This document shows positions 1 through 10,554 of a DNA stretch of 64,000 bases, piece after piece. Made by a program: the position numbers and the translations under genes. The notes under the pieces were generated by a model. That model saw only the letters and a list, made by a program, of their open reading frames with translations, made no database searches and was not told the origin of the DNA. Within the stretch, counting starts at the first letter, position 1. Every line of letters starts with the position of its first letter. The DNA is taken from the NCBI GenBank assembly GCA_950295325.1, contig OX485805.1:22801501-22865500 (forward strand), in the 5' to 3' direction. This stretch comes from Polytrichum commune (taxonomy: Eukaryota > Streptophyta > Polytrichopsida > Polytrichales > Polytrichaceae).

Positions 1-813
1 GCCTCACAGATTTAACTGAATTACCTAACTGAAACAGAAAACCTCGAACCATAATGTTGACACAAAAATTTGACAAGCACCCTGCCTCACGGATCGAACC
101 AAATAGCCGCACCACAATTGAAATGCTGTACCTTAACTGTGACCTAAAAGAGTATGATCAGAAACAGGAGGAGAACCCACCGTAGACGTGATGGGAGTTT
201 CCCAAGCAGAACCCGGACGTGACGAGGAAAAATGTACATCGGTATGAATCATCGCAATACGCCGAGCATCCGCAGCGTCTCTTGCATCATCTTCCCACTG
301 CTTTTGGCCAACCGATTTCGAATCTCAACACTAGCACAGATTGCCGGTGGAAACCCTAGATTCCGGAACCCGCTAAGATGATCTTATGAAGCTCTTCGGA
401 CGAATTGTCTCCAAAGTCTTGTGTGTTTTCAAGATTACTTTTGAAGTGAGATTTGCAAGCTTGCTTTATGAAATAGCATTGAATCAAAATTGTCTACACA
501 AAGTCGAAGATCACACATGTATGGTTGGACCTTCTCTATAAGGTCATGAGATTCATGTAAGTATCTTCAAAGCAAGAAACTTAAGAAAAACTTCATGTAA
601 TGAAGATGACATGAGTTTGCCTAGATATTTTGTAGATGTGCTCATCTTATGAAGACTTATGACTCATATAAAATACATAATAGAATATGATCATATGTAT
701 AATATGAACAACATTTGTTATTGAAATTAAGAAATTGTCATTCGATTCATCAAAGATATTGTTTTGTTTCTAACTTAGAACTAGATCACATGATGTCCAA
801 AGTCCCACTCATG
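1..813. other. Intergenic, no gene seen
   Basis: AT-rich non-coding sequence. I find no open frame with recognisable content, no RNA gene and no clear transposon end in this stretch. Confidence 0.5.
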
Positions 814-816
814 CTA

Positions 817-1166
817 CACTAAATATGATATCTAGTGTCACCAATTCCAATTGTTTTGCTCAATACTAATTGTAAACCACGGTGTACTGTCACCAACACT
901 AATTGTTGACCCAACATTATCTGTCATTCCTTGTAAATGTTTGGGGGATGATTATAGATTTACAGTATTGCGATTACTGTCACTTACCAAGTGATATTTC
1001 ATCCAAATCTCAATCATCCATGACAACATTTCATCACAAGTTGTTCACATGAGAAGGTAAGGGTTTGAGATGAACTCATCCATCATCCACAACAGTGTTT
1101 GTTCACTTGTTCATAAGAACTGTCATCCAAAAAAATACCATATGACACTAAATATCATATTTAGTG
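817..1166. mobile_element. TA-target MITE, copy 1 (CACTAAAT family)
   Basis: A 350-bp non-coding element. It begins CACTAAATATGATATCTAG and ends with the inverse, ATATCATATTTAGTG, and TA dinucleotides flank both ends. Each end is itself nearly palindromic. Two further copies lie at 5823 and 41583, and a related shorter element at 30277. TA target sites and lack of coding suggest a Tc1/mariner (Stowaway-type) MITE; this class assignment is inference. Confidence 0.75.
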
Positions 1167-1281
1167 TAGCAAGTCCCAACATGGAGGCAAAGTCCCAACT
1201 TTTGAGCCTCAAAAATTCATTAAAGTATGGTTAATTATCTATCAAGTCGTATCTTGATTACTATATGTAAAAATATTTGTG

Positions 1282-1340
1282 GGACTTGTGTTGAGAGTTG
1301 GGTCTAGTTTTTTGCTCGACCCAACTCTTAACATAAGTCC
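1282..1340. repeat. Short inverted repeat (hairpin)
   Basis: Two 23-bp arms (1282-1304 and 1318-1340) pair at about 21 of 23 positions around a 13-base loop. Related strings (AAGTCCCAAC / GTTGGGACTT) recur nearby around 1180-1410, so this may be the core of a decayed MITE. Confidence 0.45.
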
Positions 1341-2000
1341 TAAGCCTCACCTCCAAAAGTGTTGCCATGTAGGCATTTGTGTCATACTTGGGACTTAGGA
1401 GTTGGGACCCAGTGTGAACCGACCTTTAATTATTATGCATACAAAATCATCTTGGTGATAAGCATATTAAATTTGAAACAAAAATGATGTGATATGCATT
1501 TATTTTGAATTATTTAAGTTCAATTATTCTATTTTTAGTATTTTATAATTCTCAAACTTTTTCTTTTTTGTGTAAACAAAGAAAACTATTCTCAACAACT
1601 CTTTTGCAAAGAGAAACATTATTTGAAGATTAAAAGTCAATAGTTTTGTGAATGTAGCAATTCCATTGGAAGAATCGTTCATTGGTTGGGAGGTTGGCCA
1701 TGAGCGTAAACCCACTTCATTTTATTTATTTTTAAATCAAGAATAAAAAATAAATAAATAAGGTTTTTGATGTGTGCTTACAGGGTAGTACCCCCGAGCT
1801 CAAGACCACAACACAATCTTGAATAACATTAGGGGTTAAGGTAGACAAGGCTAATGTGCTAGACACTGCCAACCATCCATCTAAATTACCCTACTCCAAG
1901 GGCAAGTCTAGTGGAAATTAAATATTTTGGTTGTTGACTAATATTTTTATATTAAGAGAAAAAATGCATGATTTTTCAAACAATTATGAAACAAAGTGCC
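1341..2000. other. Intergenic, no gene seen
   Basis: AT-rich sequence with a short AAAT-type microsatellite near 1735-1765. No coding frame is supported. Confidence 0.4.
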
Positions 2001-2003
2001 TAA

Positions 2004-2713
2004 GGGGTTGTTTACATCATGGACCATGAAATCATTCCTCATAACATTACTAAGCAATGTGTGTTCATTTTATGGGCCTTGAGAATATAACCATGGGATG
2101 ACAAACCCTCCATAGGCAGACTCAATTTTAGACTAACCTCCCAACATCCCATAATCATATTCCCATGGCCCACAACTGCTTAGTAATGTTATGCTTGCTC
2201 ACCTAAAATATGTGATTGGCCGTCGAGCTTGTCTTGGGACCACTTCATTATTCATCAAGGAAAAAATGTAAAAGTAACCATGGAATATGAGGTCCCCCAA
2301 AGACCTATTTTTAGGCCTACATTATCCATTGCATGGTCCAACGGGTATTGCAGTGAGAGAGGCAAAAGAGGTTCTCTCGCTACAAAAGCCATGGAACCAT
2401 GGCAAAGGAATGTCGTTTTAATATTTGTAATGATTTTTTCCTTTTTAATTTTTTCTTCTTTTTGCCAAACGTTACTTGTAGTTAAGAGGAAATAAGAGAG
2501 GAAGAAGGGGGCAAGGTAAAACATGTTAAAAAATCAACACATCCACTTCTTGGTGCATGGTCCCTCCTTTTGGTCCATGTTTAATTTACACCTAGTGAGG
2601 GGCCCAAAGGCCTGAAAATTTGCATTTTTCATAAATTTGACCATGGAAGTGTGACTATGGAAAAATACTATATGACATGGGACCACTTTGTGGTTCATGA
2701 TGTAAACAACCCC
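2004..2713. mobile_element. PIF/Harbinger-type MITE with TAA target duplication
   Basis: A 710-bp element with terminal inverted repeats: the left end GGGGTTGTTTACATCATG is mirrored by the right end CATGATGTAAACAACCCC. Direct TAA trinucleotides lie at 2001-2003 and 2714-2716. A three-base TWA-type target site and G-rich termini are typical of PIF/Harbinger (Tourist) elements. The interior has overlapping open frames on both strands, but none resembles a transposase. Confidence 0.82.
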
Positions 2714-2839
2714 TAAATCTTGAACACATTGATGCATCCCAAAATTTCGTAAATATTATTTTACATTCTTTTCCTCCCAGTTTGGATTCTCCTCAACCAA
2801 AGTCCTTCCAAAATAATGCCTTGTTTAACAATATGGAGT

Positions 2840-3690
2840 AGCTACTATATGGTCTAACCTGACCCTTTACTTACAAACTATTAATCCCCTTCTAACACCA
2901 TAGCCAACCCCATAGCAGCACCCATGTGACTCCCTTCTGTATCACCGAGGCATTGTGAATGGGCCTTGTGTGGTCGTGAGCAAGGTGGATCTCCACCATT
3001 GACGCACATAAGCCCATCCAATGGCCTCAATTGTCCTACGTGGCGACTAACATATGAAGCTCATTGCTACCAAGGCAACAACAAATCATGAACATGGGAA
3101 TATGGGAGCCTTGGAATATAGTTGGTGTCAGGGCTCACAACAAATTTTCTAATAAAATACTACTTAGGGCCGCTTTACACCTAGAGGCCAAGCCAATTCG
3201 TTGTGTAAGGGGCTTGAAATCCTCACTTGTGATTGGCCAAAAGGTTGAAATCAACCCCAACCCTTTACACTTAGAGGCCAGGGCGATTTGGTGATATGAT
3301 TTTTTTAATCAAAAAATGCATGGTATGACACGGACTAAGCTCGTTGAATTAGGTGTACCCAAAATGGAGGGCCAATGTCACATTTCAATTCATTTTTTAA
3401 ATAAAATATGTCTTTTTTCAGCGAACTATAACCATTGGATTATGTGGAAATATGAATGGCTCTATGCTAGATTATGCTATATTTATTGAATCGGCCTAGC
3501 TTTTTGGCCCTAAGGCCTTTACATATGGAAAATCATGCCCCCATTATAATCTTATTACAATGTGTAGTTGAGGTTGGCCTCCAATCCAAAAGGGGTTGAA
3601 ATTTCATGCAATCGGCCTCAAGGGGAATTGGCCCGGCATCTAAGTGTAAAGCGGCCCTTACTAGTATCTCCTGAGTCTTGACTAGTGTTC
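2840..3690. repeat. Unknown repeat X, copy 1, interrupted by a MITE
   Basis: The segment around 2945-3163 and 3661-3685 reappears in reverse orientation at about 8361-8612. Shared strings include GGGCCTTGTGTG and TTGGTGTCAGGGCT. The 3167-3657 MITE sits inside this copy and is absent from the other. The family is not one I recognise; no coding is seen. Confidence 0.6.
3167..3657. mobile_element. PIF/Harbinger-type MITE, TTA target duplication
   Basis: A 491-bp non-coding element with inverted ends GGGCCGCTTTACAC and GTGTAAAGCGGCCC, flanked by TTA at 3164-3166 and 3658-3660. Inner repeats of the AGAGGCC type occur near both ends. A related copy begins at 23514. The insertion lies inside repeat X, whose uninterrupted copy at about 8.4 kb supplies the empty site. 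Confidence 0.85.
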
Positions 3691-4506
3691 TCCCTCTTTA
3701 GCATGACACGTTTGGGAAACAAAAAAAATATCATATTATCAAGGTGTCATCTTCTCGTTAATATGACAATTGGCATAAAATTGTCGTACTATCGAGGGAA
3801 TACAAAAACATAAGCAATATGAGCTTTAAAATATATACAACGAGTTTGAGCAATATAGATTGTATGAAATAATAACTTATAACTCCAAACAAATACAAAC
3901 ATTCTCAAAAACTCTTGAAATAGGAGTTCAAAGATCTATGGTGTTGCCTACCCAAGTTAGCAATTGTCATCTTATCTAAATTCCCTACTAGCTTTTGAAA
4001 ACTAAAGATTTTATAAACACCAACATTTAAAGAGTTCTCTTGTAAGAAATTAAACAACAATGATGCATGCCATTTAGCATCACCAAGCTTTATTATAGGT
4101 GGAGCAACATCATCCACATCTACTGAATGTAGATCAACATTAAGATCAAAGCCTTGTGCATAATCGATTCCCAAAGCAACGTCCACCAACTCACGAGTAC
4201 TCAATTCTAGCTTAATACTCTCTCCCCCTTCCATCTGAATGTAAGTCTCAATTAACATCTCATCATCACCCAATCGCAACTTTGAAATCAAAGCACCAAG
4301 TTCATCTGATTCTTCTTGCATTTTATTCTCCTCCCTTTTATCGACTAGGGCAAAATCAACATTCCATGTTGCAGATAATATACTCGCCATCCTCCAACAA
4401 TTCTTGACTATCTATGCATCCGACTCACTCCATACTTCATAACTCACATGATAGCTTGTTTGATGTTGGGCACCACTTTCCTTAAGTCCTTCAATGTAGC
4501 ATCATC

Positions 4507-4784
4507 GCTTTGTCCACCCAACTATGGTGGGGGGTCCTTGGACCTTGTTGTATGGGTACCTCAAAGCCCTTTGGGGGGATACCACGTCCGGTATCTTCAA
4601 GGCACTAGTGGCTAGCTAGGAATTAATATAGTGTGTCACTATAGTGTCCATCCTCGAAAGGGGAGAGTAGTATTGTCATAATGTCCCCTTGTCCAGTGGG
4701 CATCGGGTCATTGGCATTACGAACGGACACTTTATTCACGCCGGCCCCTTGCTTGAAAGGGGTTGGAGTTTCTATCTATCTATC
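4507..4784 (+). mobile_element. SINE-like retroposon, longest copy
   Basis: A 278-bp insertion ending in a TCTA microsatellite tail, flanked by a 10-bp direct repeat TAGCATCATC (4497-4506 and 4785-4794). It interrupts the Tigger-like transposase, and removing it together with one repeat restores the family reading frame. The last ~55 bp before the tail (CACTTTATTCACGCCGGCC onward) recur in two other places in the window, each followed by a short tandem tail. Target duplication plus tail indicate LINE-mediated retroposition. I see no clear tRNA-type A and B boxes, so the head could be 5'-truncated or of another origin. Confidence 0.75.
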
Positions 4785-5283
4785 TAGCATCATCATAATG
4801 TGATAAAACCCACTGCAAAAGTTTCTTCTTGTATTAAATTTTGAAAGATGCTATTATACCTTGATCCAAAGGTTGAACTACGCTTGTAACATTGGGAGGA
4901 AGGAATACCAAAGTCATGTTGCTCAATTCCAAGGTTGAAAAACCACAAGACTTACCAACTTTGGCATAGCTAACAACATATGAAGATGCATTATCCAAAA
5001 TCATAATCACCTTTCGATTTTGGCCTTTGGTTGTTGAGCTGCAAAAATCAAGCTTCGAATATATCCCCCTTCATCCGAGTTGTTTCATTTGAGTGCCATC
5101 GAACATACTCATGAGGTTGCCACCTTCCAATACATCGTGGTTGCTTAGACGTATAAATCACAAGCAACTTCAACTTATCAGTCCCAGTTGAATTAACAAC
5201 AAGAGCAAGTGTTACATGCTCCTTTTATAAGTTATGACCCTTCACCTTCCCTTGTGCTAATGTTTTATTAGGATGTGCTCTAA

Positions 5284-5355
5284 GAAGAAGAAGAAGAACT
5301 CCGGTCTCCGTAGGAGGCCGGAGTGAATAAAGTGTTTGTTCATAGAACATCCTAG
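5284..5355 (-). mobile_element. SINE 3'-end fragment with target duplication
   Basis: A 72-bp insertion in the same Tigger-like pseudogene. On the minus strand it carries CACTTTATTCACTCCGGCC, the same terminal segment as the SINE at 4507-4784, followed by a TTC-repeat tail. The 7-bp direct repeat GCTCTAA lies at 5277-5283 and 5356-5362. It is a strongly 5'-truncated insertion. Confidence 0.7.
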
Positions 5356-5460
5356 GCTCTAAAATACAATCCAGTCTCATCCATGTTGTAAACATCTTCA
5401 TGTTCATAATTTGACAAAAGAATATGAAGGAGGCCACTCTAACCCTAGCCAGGTCCATTC

Positions 5461-5819
5461 TACACTAGTAACCTTGTTTATCATTAAGTTCCCAATGATA
5501 AGTGAAGTTCCCAAGTAGTTCCCAAGTGAAAGTGGATGCATCTTGAATGTACATAACAAAGATGAAAAGAATTTTAACATTAATTACCTCTTTAATATCA
5601 CAAAACGGAGATTCTAAATGTCGTATTATCGAGTGTCTTAGTTGTATAAAAGAGGAAGTTTTGAACTAAAAAGTTTGGTCGCGCAAAAATGTGTCGTAAT
5701 ACCGAGGGTATCGTATAAACGAGTGTCGTACTAACGATGTTAGACTGTAACAACATGGTGACTAAGTTAGTTAAACAACAAAGTTACTAGTAGATACTAC
5801 TTACTAGTAGTGTTACTTA
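5461..5819. other. Transposon debris
   Basis: Sequence between the Tigger-like wreck and the MITE. 5750-5819 resembles the outer part of repeat X (compare the reverse of 8256-8350, shared GGTGACTAAGTTAG). No coding is supported. Confidence 0.4.
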
Positions 5820-5822
5820 CCA

Positions 5823-6040
5823 CACTAAATATGACATTTAGTGTTGCCAATTCTAATTATCTTGCTCAATGCTAATTGTAAACTGCGGTATAGTGTCACT
5901 GCCACTAAATGTTAACCCAACATTATTTGTCATTCCTTGTAAATATTTTGTGGATTATATGTTTACAGTGTTGCAATTACTGTCACTTACCAAGTGATTT
6001 TTCATCCAAATTTCAATCATCCATGACAATATTTCATTGC
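5823..6040. mobile_element. TA-target MITE, copy 2 (right end missing)
   Basis: Matches copy 1 (817-1166) from CACTAAATATGACATTTAG through the segment containing CTGTCACTTACCAAGTGAT, then diverges near 6040. The right terminal repeat is absent, so this copy is truncated. Confidence 0.65.
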
Positions 6041-6949
6041 AAGCCATATCTTCCAATTGGTGTGTTTGCATGTAGGGCATATTGTGTGGCCGCGCCGCAA
6101 CCGCCCTGAATTGTTGTGGCAATTTCAAATAGGGAGGCAAGTTCTCTTCTTCTCCCCTTCTTTTTGGATTGTTTGGTTTTGATCAAGTGTGTTATCTTGT
6201 GTTGTTTTTCTTGTTTTCATCATGTGAGTTTTTTGGATTGTGGAGGTTCAATTTCCTAATACTCATATTTCTTCTTTGTAGGTGTGGGCGATGCATTTAG
6301 CTTGGGTGGAAGTATTGCAAACATTACATATAGTTCAACCCTCCTCTTAGTTTTCTATGTGGTTTCATAGGTTTTTGAGCAAATAGCCAACTTTTTAGGC
6401 ATCATGGGTGTATTTGAGGCAGTATACCTCTTTTTCTTATAAGTAGTAGCCTCACATAGTTGTGGTCATTGTGTTCTTGGAGTCACTTGTACTTGCACTA
6501 ATCCTTTCCATGTTTCTAGGTTGTTTGTAGGCACTTAAGTGCACATAATCTTGTTGGTGTCGACTTTTTGCTTGTTGGTGTGGTCTTTGGGTTAGCATAA
6601 CCCTTGCTAGTGTGTTGCAATAGTAGTTGGAACCTTGTTGGTTAGCCCCTTGGTTATCCCAAACCCTTGTTTTTGGCTCCTTTGTATATTTGTATTGTTT
6701 AAAAACCATTGCTTGTGCCTTGTGTGTCCATTAGATAATTTTTGTTTATTTTTACTCACCCATATGACAATAGTTGTAGCCATAGCCATAGCCATGGCTC
6801 CACCTCTGCCCCCCCCAAGGAATTCAAGTTTTGTAGATTTTATTATTATATATATGTTTTTTTCTAAAGTAGATCCAATGTTGCTAGTACAAGCCAAGTG
6901 CCTCCCATTGATATTGTTGGCCCTTCCATGAAATTATGTAGAGGTTAGT
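6041..6949. other. Intergenic, no gene seen
   Basis: T-rich sequence with low-complexity runs (alternating GCCATA units near 6775-6800, followed by a C-run). Open frames on both strands here show compositional bias and no family signature. No gene is supported. Confidence 0.4.
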
Positions 6950-7615
6950 GAGCAACCATCAATTTCAATGGTGAGAATTCCCTCCAATAAAAATCTTATG
7001 ACAAGAATTGTTAATTCCAACTCTTTTGATTGCACTTTTTCCTTGGGCAAAGACTATTAACAAGGAAGAAGAAGTAACCAAAGTGATTTGCAAGGTGTAT
7101 TCTAAGATTCATGGGAAGTCATTAATCTTAGTGGCCAAGAGTGACAATTTATGGAAACACCAAGGGACAAAAACAACTAAGAGACTAGGTCATGGGGTAG
7201 TAATTGGGGAGAGGGGGAACTCTTTATGATATTGAGGTGGTGAGACATGTGGAGGATCTTTTGGTAGTGTTGTATTCCTACTTCAATTCTTCCCCTAAAC
7301 ACACCTGGAGTTCCAAAAGCTTGCAGCTTATTTGGAATCCAACAATAATAAGATCCCTAAGAATGTTAAGTCCCATTGGATATCTATGCTTGAGCTTGCA
7401 AGTAGGGTGTTAAAGGAGTACAAACCCTTGGTGACAAAGATGGCAGTGGATGCCCCAAAGGAGTCAACAACTAAGAAAAACCTTTCCATACTCCTAGATT
7501 GGCGAAATATGATAACCCTACCATGTTTGATACCCATGATGCATTTTGTGGATGACCTCATTAAATTTGCACAAAGTCCAACATGCTACATTGTAGATTT
7601 AATTTTATCTTTGTA
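6950..7615 (+). pseudogene. hAT-like transposase remnant (C-terminal part)
   Basis: Two frames on the plus strand give, in order, VEDLLVVLYSYFNSSPK (7204-7300 region) and KIPKNVKSHWISMLELASR followed by VLKEYKPLVTKMAVDAP (7332-7615). This order resembles the central region of hAT-derived proteins of the zinc-finger 862 / DUF4371 type that I recall from plants and animals. A frameshift near 7330 and stops upstream show that it is dead. No terminal repeats were found. The assignment is moderate, from remembered motifs. Confidence 0.5.
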
Positions 7616-8255
7616 GTAAAGATTTTGTCAAGGCTATCTATATTGTTCGTACATTGATCCAACCATTGTTTTCCATGGAAAAAAACTCAACACCTTTAGA
7701 TCCTTGGAGGTCAAACATCCATGGTGATCAAACAATGTGGAAGATGTCAATGCATGTAAATTGCTCAGTTACCAATTTTGTTAGGGTGGTGAATGGATCG
7801 GGCTAATGTGTGGTCTTTCAAGCCGTTCCATGCTGCAAAGGGCAAAGTCGAAAGACTGGGGTTCAAATCCCCCATGGAACAAATTTTTAAGCACAATAAT
7901 CCTTACATGTAGCCAAATTTTGATGTTCTTTGCATTTTGTTAGCCACATTTACACCAACAACTTAGGAAATGGGGGCCACATGCTAGCTCCATGTTGCCA
8001 AAACATAGGCACATACACGTGCCACAAAAAATTATCCATAGCCGCATACGTATACGTTGTAGGGCCTCTTGTCACATTTGCCATATACAAACTCATCCCA
8101 CATTGCCAACTAGGTCTCCATCAATCTCACTCAAATTGCCTTAAAAGCTAGCCAATGAATGGGCCAGAAGCCAATGAATAAATCCATTAAAGAAAAGAAA
8201 AGAAAAATTATTGGTCCAAGCCCGAGATTAGTTGGATACGTACTATAAGTGCTTG
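7616..8255. other. Intergenic, no gene seen
   Basis: No coding supported. 7825-7880 contains a tRNA-like 3' half (7-bp acceptor-like arms and a GGTTCAAATCC T-arm) but lacks an anticodon arm, so it is not called as a tRNA. Confidence 0.4.
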
Positions 8256-8640
8256 GTTGTTTACAGTAAGTAGTGTTACCAGGGAGTAATACCTGGTAGT
8301 AGCGTTACTAGGGAGTAGTTCTTGCTAGTAGCTTTGTTGTAGCTAACTTAGTCACCTTGTTGTTAGTCAAGACTTGATAGATACTAATTAGTAGTATATA
8401 TTAATATCTTTGTTGCAAAGCCCTGACACCAACCGTGTTCTAGGGTTCCCCATATTCATGTGTACATGCTATGATGTTGTTTTGATGGCAACATGCCCCA
8501 TATGGTAGTTGCCATGTAGGCTAATCGAGGTTGCATAATGGGCTTGTGTGGATCGATGATGCAAATCCATATTGCCCGCAATCACACAAGGCCCATTCAT
8601 AACACCTCAATGATGTGGTTGAACTGCATTTGGTGTTCTT
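8256..8640 (-). repeat. Unknown repeat X, copy 2 (inverted, uninterrupted)
   Basis: Reverse-orientation copy of the repeat at about 2840-3690. It provides the empty target site (ACTACTAATTAGTATC on the minus strand) for the MITE found in copy 1. The outer end near 8256 reads GGTTGTTTACAGTAAG, which resembles a Harbinger-like terminus, but a partner end was not established. Confidence 0.55.
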
Positions 8641-9079
8641 ACCTACAAGTTCGATTGGTACACTTGGGCTTGCTACCCTTGTTTGGGCTTAAACATCAAC
8701 TGCATTTCACCACAACATAGTGTGATTTATTCAAAATCTAATAACTATCTTGTGATATTCATAAAGTCACTCCCATGTGAATCATCCCTTGGACCCACCC
8801 CTTGAAAAACCAATAAAATCATCTTCATCGTCGCTTAATGCAATCTAATCTAGACCTTCAAATCCCCCCCCTTTGTGTTGATTGATTCTCTCTAATCACC
8901 TCCCCAATAGACATCCATTACCTTGTCTGTGGTGTCTTCCTATAGATGAAAAATAAACATCTCATTGGGTCTCATTTTACCATTCGTAGCCTTCCGATTC
9001 AATATCCATATTCTTGTTGCAAAAAATCATTTAAGTCATTGTCAGAGACTATAGCTTTTCTTTGCACTAGTGACATCCA
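8641..9079. other. Intergenic, no gene seen
   Basis: No recognisable coding, RNA or transposon end. Confidence 0.4.
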
Positions 9080-9730
9080 CTAAGCCATGTCCTTGTTGAC
9101 ATCACCCTTCTCCTTGTTTATAAGAGTCGAAAAATCACAATATTTTATTGACATTGTTTTGAAAGGCTTTAAAATGCTGACATTCAGTAGTTGCAATACA
9201 TGAGATGTATAGCTAGGAGTTGTGAACAAATCTAGACCAACTTGACAAGCCATGCGAGCTACATTCAAAGTTACTTGAGAGTCATGCGCATCCATAATAA
9301 GTGTATGTTTTTTTAAAATTTTAATTAATATTTTTTGGTAAAAATGGGTGTCTATCTTATGGGATGTCCCAATGTCTGCATTTTCAATATCCAATCCACA
9401 AGTTGCACCTTTTTGTCTCTAGATAGTAATCCTAATTTTTACGTTTCCTACTAACAATTTCCTTGGTGATCCAATCATGTAAAGATTGGTGGAATACCAT
9501 ATAAAGTATCCAAGTTTTTATAAGGGCCCCTCTTCTATTGTAGTGATAGCTATCTTTAACATCGAGTCAATCCAATTACCATTTTTCCTCAATTTTGGTG
9601 CTATGCTTTGCCCTACAGTGTCATCCAAATTAGTTGCATGTACACCCTCATACATTGTTTGATCATTTTTTTGGACTATGGAATGGCTTCTTGTATTGTA
9701 AGTAAGTGTCTCAACATTTGATTTCACCCC
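9080..9730 (-). pseudogene. Pogo/CENPB-type DDE transposase with internal deletion
   Basis: On the minus strand, 9518-9727 encodes GNWIDSMLKIAITTIEEG, and just after it (9420-9510) lies SLHDWITKEIVSRKRK, with frame breaks; this resembles the psq-type helix-turn-helix at the N-terminus of these proteins. 9080-9394 encodes LIMDAHDSQVTLNVARMACQ, then LFTTPSYTSHVLQLLNVSIL and KPFKT, the C-terminal half of a DDE_1 (CENPB/pogo) nuclease. In intact proteins these blocks lie several hundred residues apart, so the centre is deleted. Terminal repeats were not found. Confidence 0.62.
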
Positions 9731-10554
9731 AACCCTATTGCATTTGCTGATCTAGTTGAAGGAGCATAGGGCTCCAATGTTAGACTGTCAAAACTTTCCC
9801 TTAAGTTTTCTTTAGATTCTCCAATTACAAGTGTCCTTAGCTCTCCAAGTGGGCAACCACAATTCATAAGCATCTCCAAAGATGCCACTAGTGCATCCCA
9901 AAGAACCACCCAAGTTTTCGCAAATTCTGTCCAAATGTTGCCCACCCTGCCAGACCTCAAAAAAAGTTGCCCTTGCATTCTTGAAGGCCACGAAACCCAT
10001 TGCACCTCAACTTCAAGGTCTAGAATCCAATATATGTGCTCACTTTCACTTAGTAAATAAGCAATTGAGTGGGCTTTCATTTCCGAAGTGAAACCATCAA
10101 TAAAGCATGTAATGAACTTGGAAGTAAGAAATATGGAAAAAATTCTCATTAGGAATAAAGTGAAATTAAAATTCATTTAAAATTTAAAATTAAAGTAGAA
10201 TTATTATTTAATATAATTATTTTTATATTTTTGATTGATGTCCTCTCCTTTCACAAGTATTTACACACATTCGAACTAATTAAGCGTGATTAAACGTAAT
10301 TTAATCAGGCCTTTTATTTTTATTTTTTAGCCCGGGCGGTCAGGCTCGCCCAGCCCCGCTGCCCCCTCAAGACTGACTGCTGGTAAGATCAAACAAGACT
10401 GACGACCTTCGGACGCCGTCTTCATCTTCTTCCTTGTGTTTTTGTTTGTGTTTGTTCGGTGAGAGTGAGATGGGGAGATCGTGCTTCGACGATTGACGGG
10501 CAGACTGGGCCACGGCGCCTTCCGAAACCATCACGAACCTGAAATCCTTCCACA
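9731..10554. promoter_or_regulatory. Upstream region of CWC27
   Basis: Very AT-rich around 10150-10260, then GC-richer towards the start codon, as in many plant promoters. A 150-residue minus-strand frame at 9724-10176 shows no family signature and is treated as chance. The exact transcription start cannot be set from sequence alone. Confidence 0.35.

Larger units (their letters stand above)
3905..5460 (-). pseudogene. Tigger/jerky-like (CENPB-type) transposase, broken
   Basis: Fragments of one pogo/Tigger-type DDE transposase read in order on the minus strand. Near 5371-5409 there is the catalytic-aspartate block NMDETGL. Then come HPNKTLAQGK and LALVVNSTGTDKLKLLVI around 5140-5275, NVTSVVQPLDQGIIASFK-like residues around 4870-4920, and a C-terminal segment of 161 residues (3905-4390) with GALISKLRLGDDEM. 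The frame is destroyed by stops, frameshifts and two SINE insertions (4507-4784 and 5284-5355). Removing the SINE sequences restores continuity of the surrounding family sequence at both sites, so they came after the transposase. No N-terminal DNA-binding domain is recognisable. Family assignment is from remembered motif order and is fairly secure; the element's ends were not found. Confidence 0.72.

Noticed and set aside
817-1166. CACTA-superfamily membership suggested by the terminal CACTA string
   Set aside because: Flanks show TA rather than 3-bp duplications, and CACTA termini normally continue CACTACAAGAAA.
1735-1905. Possible tRNA-derived SINE on the minus strand (A-box-like TTGGCAGTGTCTAGCAC, TTTA-rich tail)
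   Set aside because: The B box is poor and no target duplication was found; too weak to annotate.
7825-7880. tRNA-like sequence: 7-bp arms GTTCCAT/ATGGAAC and a GGTTCAAATCC T-arm
   Set aside because: Only about 25 bases lie between the acceptor arm and the T-arm, so D and anticodon arms cannot both form. At best it is a tRNA-derived fragment.
9724-10176. 150-residue minus-strand frame upstream of CWC27
   Set aside because: No domain, no homology recalled, and it overlaps the AT-rich promoter side.
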